Source: Acanthaster planci
Taxonomy: Eukaryota > Echinodermata > Asteroidea > Valvatida > Acanthasteridae
Direction: 5' to 3'
Assembly (NCBI RefSeq): GCF_001949145.1
Contig: NW_019091405.1
Span: 127,639-191,638, forward strand
Length of the DNA stretch: 64,000 nucleotides
Made by a program: the position numbers and the translations under genes. Under the pieces are notes generated by a model. The model ran no database searches and was not told where the DNA came from. It saw only the letters and a list, made by a program, of their open reading frames with translations. Of the stretch, positions 49,226 to 60,745 are shown piece after piece. Every line of letters begins with the position of its first letter. Within the stretch, counting starts at the first letter, position 1.

Positions 49226-50811
49226 ATGCACTGTATATGTACAGTGTAATGGTAGTCTTGACAAAATGACAAGTCTTCCACACAGCATGATGTTGAATGT
49301 CAAGTTTATGGTGCAAGCTCACTTCTCCTCTGACTGTGTTGAGCCTTGGTGGTTAATGAGCTTGGCCACAGTAGGACTAGTAATAAAATACTTTCATCCG
49401 TAACCTCGGGAGTATGCGTTTTGATTATTGAAACTCCAAATAAATCCTGTCAGCTCCAGATGGATGAGGCGGAGTCTCTCCACCCAGTCAAAACCCAATG
49501 CATCGTGGGTAGATATATACCCCCCCTACACGTGTACATCAGTTCCACAGAAGTATGCGGCATACTTTGCTTGGATTCAGGTGTCACTGTTTATTCACCC
49601 TCGGATTCTAATCAATCAGAAAAGAGAAATGTTGTTGGAATGTTTTCATGCTCAGAAGAGATGGTGCTGATGTCAGACACTGTGATAAATCACTGAATTT
49701 AAAGGTTAGATTTACTGTCCTGGAAGATTTAGAGGAGCAAGAATGGGGCTTCTGGTAAGATGAACCTCCATGGTTGAAGAAGGAGGACTTGAATGAAAAG
49801 CAAGAGAGAGTGTAACACTAAAGGCTGGTACATGCACATGCACATACTTCAGGCAGATGCAAGATGAAGTCAACTTGACATCATAAACTATTTGCATCGA
49901 AATTTGCTTGCAGTTGAAATGTGACTTTTGTGAATATGCAGCATAAATATATGATGTGATTATCAAGATGTATTTTTTTTTTTTTTATATATATAATATG
50001 ATGTGATGTCACCACTTTGCGGCCATGTTCGCTTTTGTGCCAAGTACCGGTATATGCCAGCCTTTGTTTGTGTGCATCTATGTATAGTTCGTGAATTTGG
50101 TACCCTACTGAAATTAAACTTGGGTAGCCAAGTTGATGTGCCGGTGTCCTCTTTTGAACCCCAAAAACTTCTTGGGAAAAAAATGAAATAGCATACGTGC
50201 AAAATTCATTCAAAATGCCAATTTGTCCTATCCAAAACACCCAGTTCTTAATTACTCAAAATACTTGGTACTTTATACATGTACCAATTACCCCTGGACA
50301 TGAACGTGTAACAAATTTTTTCATGTACGTGTAGTATTCGGTTTACCTGTTGCCTGGCTTTTAAGTTTCTCCTTAAAAACTTTTAAAGCATTCCTTTTGA
50401 TTTATCTGACAAGCTTCAAAGCACATGTAATATGTTTTTCGTATACGAGTATTCAGTCCACTAATTAGCAATCATTTCTGAAACCCAACCGTCAGAAATT
50501 TGGGTACCTGGTTCTCATGCGCAGCCTCAGTCCACATCTGAACTTTGTTATAGCTGAAAATTGTATGCGTCTTTGGGAAGTAGATGGAGCCACTATAGTT
50601 CGCAGTTTCCATAACAACATGTGATTATATCTAGCTGTAGCCAGGTTTTTTTGGACATGTGTGGCCATTGCCACACCTCAGCCTCATGCATTGGCTTGCA
50701 AATCATCTCTAGCCTGCGGAAAATGGTCTGCCTGCTGATGTCTGCCAGAAAAAGTGCTCGGGAGAAGTTGCAGTTTCTTGAAGGATATCTCTTTGTGTCT
50801 TCTTTTTACAG

Positions 50812-50871
50812 GAAGGCCAGGGATTGGAACTTTCTCAAATCAATGACGTCCGCAAAGGCATTGCTCCCAAG
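50812..50871 (+). CDS. PLCB4: Phospholipase C beta (PLCB4/norpA type), coding exon 3
   Basis: The acceptor TCTTTTTACAG ends at 50811 and the donor AAG then GTAAGT is at 50872, phase 0 at both ends. Twenty codons read EGQGLELSQINDVRKGIAPK. Vertebrate PLCB4 has EGQVLEVSLINSIRLGAVPK here, again the same length, ending at the same exon boundary. The segment continues the PH domain. Together the three exons give 75 residues without a gap relative to the vertebrate protein as I recall it. The next expected exon (beginning near DPKILAALEA in the vertebrate protein) was searched for by eye to 64000 and not found. Confidence 0.93.
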
Positions 50872-51739
50872 GTAAGTTGAACTTTGTTTATAGTTTAATT
50901 TGCTTGTTTCTTTATGGTTTGATGTATATTAGAGTGTTGCCACACGGAAAACCACTTTTGTGTACAGAGTACATTATGAAAAAGGTATAATCATGGATCG
51001 ATTTGTCACAAATAGTGTCAGAAGTGACCGAGGGAAATATATTACTCACTTTTAGTTTCCACCAGTTTCTTCAAGTAAAATATCTGTCCTTGTTATATTG
51101 TGATTTAGAAAGGGTTGAAAACTGCAAAACCTCTCTTTTCATAGTTAAAACTGTGAAAAGAGAAACTGTTTTTAAATCTCGCATAGTATGCCGGTTGTAT
51201 CCTTGATTAACTCTTACATCAGCTGTAGGCATCTCTGTACAGTCCTTCCTGTGTCGTGCCCCTTCCACTTCCAGTTCTGCTACTGAGGAACGCATCCTGA
51301 AGCAGAAGGGTCTTGCCCTCTGAGTTTACTGGCTGATTTGATTGGTTGAGCTGGTTGGGTCACTTGGAAAAAAACAGTCAAGTGTTGAATGCTACCAATT
51401 GGCATGCTGTCGGGAACAGAAGCAGAAAATGAATTCAGTGATGTATGGCATTTTGGAAGAGTTTAGGGGATTTGCCAACCAAGAGTCCTCTGATGCTTCG
51501 AGCAAATGTTTTTTTTTTTTTGGTGGTTCTTGTGAATGAATCGTAATGGGTATATCATGTACTGGGTGTACTTCACGTGACAGCAGTTTGACTTTAAGGT
51601 ACATGTCAGTGGAAAAGTTTACAAATTGAGAAGTCTGTTTTTTATCAAGCCTTGAATCGTGCACATCTAGCATTTTCCACAATTGTAAAAAAAAAAAAAA
51701 TACATTTTCTTTTCCTGCCCCTTTTGTCATGAATATGCA

Positions 51740-52070
51740 TAACATCACTGCCAGCGGCCCATGTGGGTAATGGCTTGTGCTGACAGTCCCTGAGAGAGCA
51801 TGACGCCAGCAATCAGGGTCATCTAGATCCCAGCCAGGGGCTGCCATGGTTACCGTTGCCTGGGCAATGAGAATCCCAGTCATCCATGATGGGCGGGAGG
51901 ATCCCCCCCTGCGATTATGTGCCTTGCATTCATAGCCTGACAGCACTTTGGAGTGTAATTGACCCCTCTTGGGTCTCTGTCTCTTAGGATGTGGCCTAAT
52001 ACAGGGTCACCTCTTTGCGCATTCTGCAATTTTCCTTGTAGTCGAACAGTTAATGGACCTGGCATTGTTC
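51740..52070. promoter_or_regulatory. Candidate intronic enhancer block with palindromic RFX-like site
   Basis: A GC-richer, octamer-free block about 0.9 kb after exon 3. GTTGCCTGGGCAAT at 51855-51868 is close to the inverted-repeat X-box (GTTGCC N GGCAAC) bound by RFX factors. No plausible exon is present; the 184-codon minus-strand frame crossing it is interrupted by a poly-F run from a T/A tract. The regulatory role is inference. Confidence 0.25.
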
Positions 52071-53934
52071 ATCTGAGTATCATCTTTCTTTATATCTTGC
52101 TGATCTTTTTTCTAAAACTTTCATTAAACAAAGTTTTCCTTTTTCTGGTGAAATGCCTTCACTTGACATGACACAAATTATGTGCCTCTCCCGAAAATAT
52201 CTCCAAAATAGGTGCCTTTTTGAAGCATTCTTCTACAAATCTCTCACGGGTGAAAATGTCAAAATTTTAAGAATATACATGTAACTTCCAAGATTGTTGT
52301 ATCTATGTTCAAGCAATGTCAAATTCTAACATTTATCAGCTCATAACTCCTAATGTGGATATTGTTTTAAATAAGTTTTTAAATTCTTTAAAAAAAAAGA
52401 ATTTTCATGAATTTTATCACATTTAAATGGAAAGAAATTGTACTCATTTTGTCATAAAATTCTCTGTCATTTGTTCACAGCTGCAGCATACGTGAAATCA
52501 AACTTGTCAACAAAGCAGTACAAATATTATGCGTTATGATTTTAGATTTAGATAGTTGTCACAAGTAAACTCATTTTCATATTAAAGGTACGGGTACCCA
52601 TCATTGTCAACCAATGCCACAAACATGCACATTACATTGTCAAGAGTGATGGTGACAAAAGATAAACCTGGCATGTTCGTGGAGAAAGCATTCATTGGAA
52701 ATAACGCTGTGTGCTGAATGAGTTACCTGGAAATGCTGGTCCAGACTTGGCATGAAACAGATCAGGAATCAGATTTCAGGACGTCAGCGATTGTGGTTTC
52801 CTCATGCTGCATGTACAATCTTGCTTGCCGTGGTCATATCCCTTCTTGTTTGACAAGTGGGAGTAGATGGTCTGTCTTATCTTGTGAAATTCGCACCTTA
52901 ATTGAGTGGCCATCCCACTCTGTGTTTGGAAATATTTGTACAAAAACAGTTGGCAGTGTTGTTCTCTAAATCTAGTGATGATGAACGCAGGGGGGAGAGG
53001 CATGGGTTCTGAGATGCTCTCCTGCTTTGTTATGACAACCTTACTTCCTCTCACAAAGTGTCAGATGTAAACAGATTAACTTTTCTGATAAGCAGTGAGG
53101 TTCATTTATCATTTCACAACTTCCCTTTTAAGAATGGGGGGGGAGGGAGGAAAGCTAGCTGCCAGTTGTTTGGTAACCAGGTATCTTGACAGGTTGAGTT
53201 GACAACCAGGTGGGGATGGATTGGAACAAGTCTTTATTCTAGGGAGGCCAGAGGGAGGGGTAAGGAAGGAGGAGGGGGAGAGAGAATGGATGACGGGAAG
53301 TTGCATCCTGTTGCTCAGAAACAAGCAAAAAGGAAGATGTGCATGTGTCAAATGCAGTCAATGTACTGTGGCCAATCCATAGAAAGTTCTTGTTTGCTGT
53401 TGCTGAAAAATTTCAGTTCAGATTAAGAGACCTGCAGCCACTTATAAATCTGGGGACTCACCAACATTTACCTTCTAAAGTTGTAGAAGAGCGGGAAGAA
53501 ATGAACTGCAGGTGGTGGTGTGTTGTTGTATGCCATTCTTCTTATTTGAATATTGGGAAATGGTAGACTCACTATACTGTAAATTGGGGCCCTGTGCACA
53601 AATCAGTTGGCGATCAGTGGGAGGGAGTGGTTTTCCGTTGTTCTAACTTTTGACCACGATATTGGTCCATTGCCTACATGTAGATTAAAGTACGTATAGG
53701 TAGTTACAAGTGGTGAGAATTAAAAGTCCTGTTTGTCTATGGGTCCGTCGATAAGATCTGGGCCCTGACTCAGAGGCACATGATCGGCCACATTTGAGGA
53801 TAGACTTACGGTGTACATGCTTGGGCCAGTTTGCATGAGCCATCCATCTAAGCAAAGGGTCCACAGCTGCTGTTGGCTCTTATAATTGCAAGGGAGTTCA
53901 CGCAGTCCACACTACATCCTCATGACTTGTCCTT

Positions 53935-54300
53935 AATTTATTTGTTTGTTTATTAGCCACATCTAACAGCAGAAATACCGCCAATTACAGGAATGGAAAT
54001 AAATAAGCTCAAATAAAAAAAAATGCAATTTAAATTGTGACATATGTAATTGCTAAACAAAAACTCTTGATAATAAAAAAGGGATATGTATGTGCATGTC
54101 TAAATAAATAGAGAATACACATAAATAAATCTATTAACATCGTGACTATTGAAACAAAGACAAACAATAAACCGCTGACAAACATATTAACAAACATCAT
54201 ATACAACACAAAATAAACAGACACCTGAACATGCGGGTAAACAAACACGTACATGTACTAGGGGGACGGAGGACACACAAACAAGAAACAAACAATAAGA
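53935..54300. repeat. A-rich low-complexity stretch (AAACA/AAATA-like)
   Basis: The plus strand is dominated by A with short AAACA and AAATAA motifs. The T-rich minus strand yields hydrophobic chance frames. This could be an old retroelement tail. Confidence 0.6.
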
Positions 54301-54778
54301 ACATTCAAATGACAGCTCATTCCCATTAGGTAGGCCATGAAGAAAGTGATCAAAATCATCATCAGAAGAAACTCTATCAACTGGTAAACTTGGAAGGAGG
54401 AAACAGCGTGAAAGACCAAAAACAGGAGAGCAATGTACAGGACCTGTTGACTGGTCGCCATCTTCAGTTCAAATTGAAACGAAAAGTTGTCAACATGCGC
54501 TGTGTGAATGGATTAGAATACTGAAGTACTGAGTACTGAAGTAACTTTTGATGTGTCGTTCACGATAGAATTGAAGTTGGAACTGGTATAGATCTACATG
54601 TCACATTCAGATCCGTGATATTGGAGTGAGAGATTTTGAAGAAACGTTCAATAATATTTAATTGTGGGCAGATGACGGTGATATTAACTTAAACAACTTG
54701 CAAAATAAACCGATAAATTAAGAACTGATTTGTGACAGAGCACAGGACACCTGCCTACGAAAAGAGTTAATTGACGGT

Positions 54779-54896
54779 GCACCAAACACATCACATTTCC
54801 CATGGAGCCCAATGGAGGTGGTAGAAATTCTCGAGACGAATCCACGCTTGGTCACCTCAATGTGACTCCATGGGACATGGAAGATGTGTTTGGGTG
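54779..54896. mobile_element. Foldback element with about 45-bp arms
   Basis: The left arm (CACCAAACACATC ... CCCATGGAGCC ... GGAGGTGG) and right arm (CACCTCAATGTGACTCCATG ... GATGTGTTTGGGTG) are imperfect reverse complements around a roughly 28-nt loop containing CTCGAG. There is no coding potential. MITE-like; class unknown. Confidence 0.75.
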
Positions 54897-55039
54897 TATG
54901 CCTCGTCCTAAGCCAAAGACAAGCCAAGGATGAGGAAGCCTGCTCATTGGCACTGTTGTAATTCTTGGTCAGGATTTATCTCAGGTCGACTTGAGGTTTT
55001 GTACTGGCTCCATGCCATGATCTTATAACAGACTCTCCG

Positions 55040-55175
55040 TACCAGTAAGTCTCAGGGAGACAAGACGTTTGCCCTCGAGTAATAATAAGCAGGTGGTTAA
55101 AGGTTCGAATCCCACCTAAGGAAAGTCTCTGAATTTTTTTTTCACACAGTACTTGTCCTGTAGTTCTGTTGTGAG
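55040..55175 (+). repeat. Possible tRNA-like SINE fragment
   Basis: An exact B-box GGTTCGAATCC lies at 55102-55112 inside GGTGGTTAAAGGTTCGAATC, followed by an unrelated AT-rich tail. I could not identify a firm A-box. It is not a functional tRNA: no cloverleaf was found by eye. Confidence 0.35.
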
Positions 55176-55379
55176 GACAATGCACATTGAAACTTATAAT
55201 GTTGTGAGGGCCGTTTATTCATTTAGAAAACACAAATTTCATACAGATATGTTGAAATGCACTGTACAGTGAAGACATTAAATGTGGTTGAGCGAATGGC
55301 TTACAAGGGCACCTCAGGCGGCCGCTAAATGACCCGCTTCCACCTACTGTACATCTATAGAGAGGAGACAATAAGAAGC

Positions 55380-55548
55380 AGAGACAATTTTAGAGGTGGG
55401 AGGAAAACCCCAGAGAAGAAATTGCTGGGGAAACCCACGGAAACAGGTAGGGTCTGAAAACCCAATCCACATGTGGACTGAGCTGGGAATAGAACCTGGA
55501 CCATAGAGGTGAAAGGCGAGGAAAGAACTACTTCGCCAACCCGACCCC
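55380..55548 (-). mobile_element. tRNA-headed SINE, copy 2
   Basis: On the minus strand: A-box TGGCGAAGTAG (about 55540), TTCTTTCCTCGCCTTTCACC, B-box GGTTCTATTCC (about 55490), then ATGTGGATTGGGTTTTCAG, CCGTGGGTTTCCCC and GGGGTTTTCCTCCCACCTC. Block order and spacing match copy 1 at 41005-41200. The extension towards 55230 may be its tail. Confidence 0.85.
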
Positions 55549-55889
55549 CGAAGTGCCAAAAATGTTACAGACACAAGGTTTTATCCCTAAAACTTGATCT
55601 TGACATACATGTACTCAACAAAGTACATGTACATGTAATTGTCCCCTCCACTTGTACCTGCTTACATGTAGGCAAGATGGTAGTATTGCGTATGGCTAAG
55701 TACATACATGTACAGATATTAGGCTGATTTGGACTTAAAAAGCAATATTGAATTTGTATCTCCCCAATGCACATGTACTACCAAAGACCATTATGTGCAT
55801 TATACATGGAGGCCATTACTCACTGGATTTTTCTTTTGCACCTGATAAAAAGTGCAGGAAAGGTACAGTATCCCCCGGCTGAGTTTCAT

Positions 55890-56265
55890 TCTCTACCAAC
55901 ACAAACAAGGCAACCTGTTGACATGGCCGTCAACGGGAGTTACTCCGTCCTGCATGGCAAGGAGAGGGAGCATGTGTGCAATCAGCTCCTATGCATCTCA
56001 ATCAGAAAAGAATCTTCCAGCTGCCCCGGCTCAAAGAAATTAATCAAAGAGAGGGGGGAAAAAATCCACAAAGTACACGCAGCACCTGACATTATGCGGG
56101 CTCCCCACCCCTAATGTTTGCTCGCTCTCCTGGCATTTGGCAGTCTGAAGACTTGGCCAACATGCATCACGACTTGAGTGACCCCCCCTTCCATTTTTAA
56201 TCTTTCAGAGAAATGCCTCGATGGTGGGATTTATTTATTTTGTGTATGATCACTGCCCACTTTAT
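55890..56265. promoter_or_regulatory. Candidate intronic cis-regulatory block
   Basis: An octamer-free, mixed-composition block with an E-box CAGCTG at 56028-56033 and an ATGCAT motif near 55991. The open frames across it have no protein-like pattern and lack good splice sites. A weak compositional call. Confidence 0.15.
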
Positions 56266-57320
56266 AAGTTTGGAAAAATATTCTTGACACCCTCCTTGGT
56301 GTTGTGTTAAAATTGACTCATTGTTGGCACGTCTTGTGAAGAATTCAGTATTCCTCTTGAGCATCTGGTCTGTCTCTGTGTACCTGTCATGCAGAAATGA
56401 AAATAACGTCGTCCAAATTTAGTAAGGGCAGCTTTGCAAAAGTTTCGAAATCATGTCAATTCACTCTCAAGACAGCTTCTGTATTTATATTTATTTCACA
56501 CAAGCATTGCTCACAAATTCAAAAGGTACATACATGTACATGTATATGAGTACTTTAGAAGTACATGTGCAGCAGACTAGGGGAAGATCCCTTTGCCTTC
56601 TCGTCTACCCTGTTTTTTTAAACATCAGTTGCACCCATTGTAGACAACCCCACACAGTAGTATTTGCCCCAAATAACAGGTTTTCGTCTATATCATAGAT
56701 CACAAGATGTACCAGTGGCATTGTGCTGTACTGTTTTTCTTTGTGTTCTTTTTTGTACAAAGTTCTGTCATGGACAAATGTTCTTAAACCTCATTGTGTA
56801 GTTTCTAGAATGATGTTGCTTAGCATAAAAGGTCACGTAACTTTGCTTTCCCGCTTTGTTTTGTTTTGCTTCTTGATGAATTTAATAACTGCGTCAGAGC
56901 ATAGATGTACAAAGAGCAGAGAAAGTAAGGAAGAGGGAAAGCAAATGTTTTGTTTGCCATAGGAACAGTTGCCAGGGTGCTCGTGCCTGCCCTTGAAATA
57001 TCATTGCATCTCATTTGACTAATGGCAACTGGCATTTCTATGACAAGATGCAATGCATTTAAACCTTGTGTTAAGAGGACGATTTCTTCATCTCATATCT
57101 ACTTGCTACACGTAAAAAAAAACCCGTCCGTCAAGAAATTCACTAATGAATGTGAGAATGTGAGGATGAGCTGGTAGTCTTTGAAGACGAATGTTTTACG
57201 GGACCAGTAGGGTTCTTTGTTTATATTTTATGGGAAGGAATGCCGTGATGAGATTTCATGGTTAAAGTGTTCCTACAGTCGATAGCCGGAACAGTCCCAA
57301 ATCCTCCAATTTCAATAAGG

Positions 57321-57883
57321 GAATAAACATGTACTTGGCTGGTCTTAAATATCAATTTAACACTAGCTTTAGGAGGATGGAGCCTGTGGCTCGGGCATTA
57401 TCGGCGTTCGTTCTCCTGAGCAAGGTCTTAAATGTTGGTTTAGACTGGCCAAGCACATATTTATTCTCATTCGTAAATACCTTTTTAGTCCGCAAGTCAA
57501 AAGAAGTCAACATACCGTATGATGGAATTCCAACGATTTTGTTCTAAAATGTTACTTTCATTTTCCCTGACACCCCCTTCCATTTTATGGTACATGTATC
57601 TTCCTTTTGAAAGTTGTCCAATAGAATCCCCTTCAATGAACTTGGCACATCCGTGGCACATCACTTGCACACAGACTCCTGACCAATCAGACCCGATTAA
57701 ACTGTCTCGTATCTATCTCGTATGTGCCAGCGCGTGATTTATGCAGCGGCATTATCATTTCTAGGGGGCGTTGTCAAATGTCGAAACACGGTCATGTGAC
57801 GCATTTGGACCAATAGGAATAGAAAAACTGTCCCATGGTCATGTGACACATTTGGCCCAATAGGAATAGATAAACTGTCCCAG
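57321..57883 (+). repeat. Dispersed repeat family C, copy 2, with terminal 47-bp duplication
   Basis: Aligns with the reverse complement of 22568-23062 over about 500 bp. Its end block (GGTCATGTGAC ... CCAATAGGAATAGA ... AAACTGTCCCA) is tandemly duplicated, with copies starting at 57790 and 57837 (47-bp period). Confidence 0.88.
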
Positions 57884-57904
57884 GTGTTGATGAATATGAA
57901 TTTA

Positions 57905-58115
57905 CATACACCCAAGGGAGGTTAGGGTTGATATGCATTAACTTAGTTTATGCAAAGATCCTTGTCTTGGAGTTGTTTGAAGACAGGAGGAACCACCAGT
58001 TTTGGTGTGTACCTTGTAAACTGTTCCTTATCTCCGGCTCAGACATTGTCAGTGTGCATGCTCCTGAGCAGGTGTTAAGAGCAGTCAAGCGCATGTTTAT
58101 TCCCTTAAAAGGGAA
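57905..58115 (+). repeat. Strongly diverged family C fragment
   Basis: GTGCATGCTCCTGAGCAGGT followed by TTAAGAGCAGTCAAGCGCAT and GTTTATTCCC parallels the GTTCTCCTGAGCAAGG ... CTGGCCAAGCACAT ... TTTATTCTC order in copy 2. Only part of the unit is recognisable. Confidence 0.5.
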
Positions 58116-59284
58116 GCACATGCCCCAAGTTATGAATTCACTGTTCTGCTCACAAATATGAAAAATTTGTGTCTGCAGAAGTAAACGATGAGAGGGTCAA
58201 AACACTGACAGTAAATGATTTTCAGGAGATTGAAAAAGGAGAGTACAACGTAATTAAGACACAGTATTGCATTTCAAGAATTCTAACCCCTCCCCCCAAA
58301 TAATCTAGTCTGTGGACCGTCTAACTTAAGGACCTTGGTGTTCACGTTCTGCCATCTTCTTTGAACAGGAGGTTAAAGGAGGATGGCTTTTTGGACTGAA
58401 GCCATTATGCTCATTATACTCAATTATGCTCACTACTATTAAGTCAGTAATGCCCTTCTCTGGATGTTCACCTGAGATATTGATCGGATGTCAAGCCTTT
58501 GACATCTTTGCTGAAAGCTTTTCGTCATTAGGTCGGGGCCGATAGTGTAACACTATAATGATGTCCAAACATTTTTGTTCTCACTCGAGTCAATGTACCT
58601 GCACAGTGTGGCGTTGTGGGCTAATAGCGAAACTGTTTCTGCAGTCTGCCTGTTCTTAATGCCCAGAACAGACTTGTGTTTGATAATTTAATTAATTGGT
58701 CGATGTGCATCCCCTGTACCGACGAGAACTTTTAAAGGATGTGTTCTCTTTGGGAAGCATGCTTAATCCAAGGCTGGAGAAATGAACCTGGTGGATTTGG
58801 TAAACAGAGATCTGTTTGAGAGGCCAGCCCCGGAAAGGATGCAGAATGGTGCTTCCATCAGAACCCTGTTTTTTTTTCTCTAGAGAAACTTAATTAAGCA
58901 CAGACATTGCTGAATGAATCATGCGTTGGCGAGTATCCACCAATTTACAGCATCTCAATATACATATAATTTTTGTTATTGCCTTTTGTCTTCTAAAACA
59001 AAAAAAGGCTGCATTGAATATGGTGGTACCATTCTCACATTTACCATATGTTTTACAGATATTGGGTATTTCAGTGCTCGGTAACAGTGCTTGAGTTTAA
59101 GCAAGGATTCAGCTGCAGTGTTGTGACTAAAAATCAGTTCTTTTGCTTTTTTAAATGCCAAACAGAAATCTCCATGAATATTGAATAAGAGCAATTATGC
59201 TTGTTAAAACTATTGACCTGTCTCTCTTATTGGATTGATTAAGCAAAGAAATATTGCTTGCTTTGAGGGTGTCGTTTGCTTGCT

Positions 59285-59475
59285 AAAAGTGTATGTGTAA
59301 CCGTGGGTAGGCATTCACCGTAATAAGGGGACAAGGTTTTTTGTGAGGCAAATTTGGACCCAGTTGTGGGGACATTTTCTTTCTCCCCATAGGGTTTTTG
59401 GTACCCAGAAAATAGGTGAAATATGGAGTGTATGTCCCCTCAACTACGGAGCAGGAACGATTGAACATGTCCAGA
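59285..59475 (-). repeat. Dispersed repeat family D, copy 2
   Basis: Its reverse complement follows 4615-4795: GGGGACATACACTCCATATT, then TTCACCT, a CCCCACAACT block, CTTGTCCCCTTA and GGTGAATGCCTACCCA. The orientation is opposite to copy 1. Confidence 0.75.
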
Positions 59476-60589
59476 ATGGTGTTTTTCTTTGTGACCATGT
59501 GCATGAATGTGGTTTTTAACTAGTTTGTGTGGGTCCAACTGTGTCACCGTTTATGTGTCAATTTGAGTGGCTTGCTTTGGAGTGAAACAATGCCTGAAAT
59601 TTTGTTGTGTATAAAAATGTTTGACATGTGCATTAAGTGCATGTTTTGACTTGCAGACTGATACAAATAGGGTCCTGAACTCATGAGGAATTTCTAGGTT
59701 TGTAAATGAGGATGTTGTCAGTTTGTCAGTACTATGTACCTACTTTAAGATCGCCTCAGTTGGACAGACTCCCACAGACACTTTTTCATTCTTTGAAACC
59801 CAGAATACTTTTGACTCAACCTAATAAACTGAGCTGGAAGTTGACAGTCCCACTTTTGAATTCAAGGCCTTCAAAAAAAAAAAATCCAATGGCATGAACC
59901 CTCACCTTTTTGCCGCCCACAATATGTCTGGTTTCACAATTCAGGATACCATCAAACTGAATGATGGACGAAAGCAAAGAGCATAGTGTGCTCCTTCTAA
60001 TACAAATTTGAAAAAAAAATTGAAAAAAAAAAGCCCAAATGCACATGTCTGGTCACAATTGAGTGGTATGTATTGTGTACAAAGTCTGGACTTAAATTCT
60101 CACAGAAATCACACTTGAATGCAAACGTCGGCTTTAAGTACGTGTAGGTGTATTCTAAGGATCTGCCTAATGGATGTTGTAAGAGACAGTATAAATTCTG
60201 TACTCTAAAGTTGTCAACTGAAAGTATGTAGGCTGCCTTTAAAATGCATACCGGTAAGTGTTAGCATTTACACTGAGAATGTTGCAAGAATTATTCAGGT
60301 AACAATTGCATCCCATGAATGCCATCAAGCCAAAACTTTCAATAGCCACCATTTGTACAGAGCCAGATAAAGTGGAGATATCCTGGGCACGAGGTATGTT
60401 GGTTGACAAATTGTGGCCGATCCAACTTAGCCTTGGTTGTTTACTTATTTCCACCTACTAAGCCAAAGGTTTGACGCCACCAGGTGCCATTTTTGGAGAC
60501 CCAAATCTGCTTGTGCGCTTCCTAAAGTCTCGTTGGGAGAGACATTTCTGTATAAAGTGTATCTTTAATCCACAAATAATTGAGCGCTC

Positions 60590-60745
60590 AAATTTCACCA
60601 CAGCCATGGCAGTCTGTGCCCTTACAATTGGCCACGGTGCCCTGAAACTTTCCACTTTGTCCGTGGCCAAAGCTGGCCATATGCCTCGTTCTTCCTGGCA
60701 ATGGTGCCCCCGAAAAAATACCCTATATTTCCTGTGCATTTCCGA
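60590..60745 (+). repeat. Possible repeat, TTGGCC...GGTGCCCC type, copy 1
   Basis: AATTGGCCACGGTGCCCTGA, GTGGCCAAAGCTGGCC and TGGTGCCCCCGAAAAAAT resemble, in order, ATTGGCCGAGGTGCCCCGTT, GAGGCCAAAATGGC and AGTGCCCCAAAAAAGT at 61535-61590. The block lies within a 214-codon minus-strand open frame, which it weakens as a gene. Confidence 0.4.

Larger units (their letters stand above)
37574..50811 (+). other. PLCB4: PLCB4 intron 2 (13.2 kb)
   Basis: Runs from GTAAGC to TTCTTTTTACAG. It contains one SINE copy, a probable LINE 3' end, a T9G9 tract, a family B fragment and fewer TACATGTA clusters than intron 1. No further exon was recognised. The longer open frames (44235-44678 plus, 48280-48639 plus) have no protein-like features. 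Confidence 0.9.

Noticed and set aside
51392-51946. 184-codon minus-strand open frame near exon 3
   Set aside because: Contains a poly-Phe run from an A tract and a Lys run from a T tract, and shows no family resemblance.
53222-53300. G-quadruplex-forming purine tract
   Set aside because: Runs of three or more G are separated by loops longer than the usual limit; kept only as a purine-rich tract.
54258-54461. Small hydrophobic minus-strand frame resembling a membrane peptide
   Set aside because: Hydrophobicity follows from the A-rich plus strand; it adjoins low-complexity sequence.
55040-55115. Possible tRNA gene at the B-box GGTTCGAATCC
   Set aside because: No A-box at the right spacing and no acceptor or anticodon stem pairing by eye; better explained as a SINE fragment.
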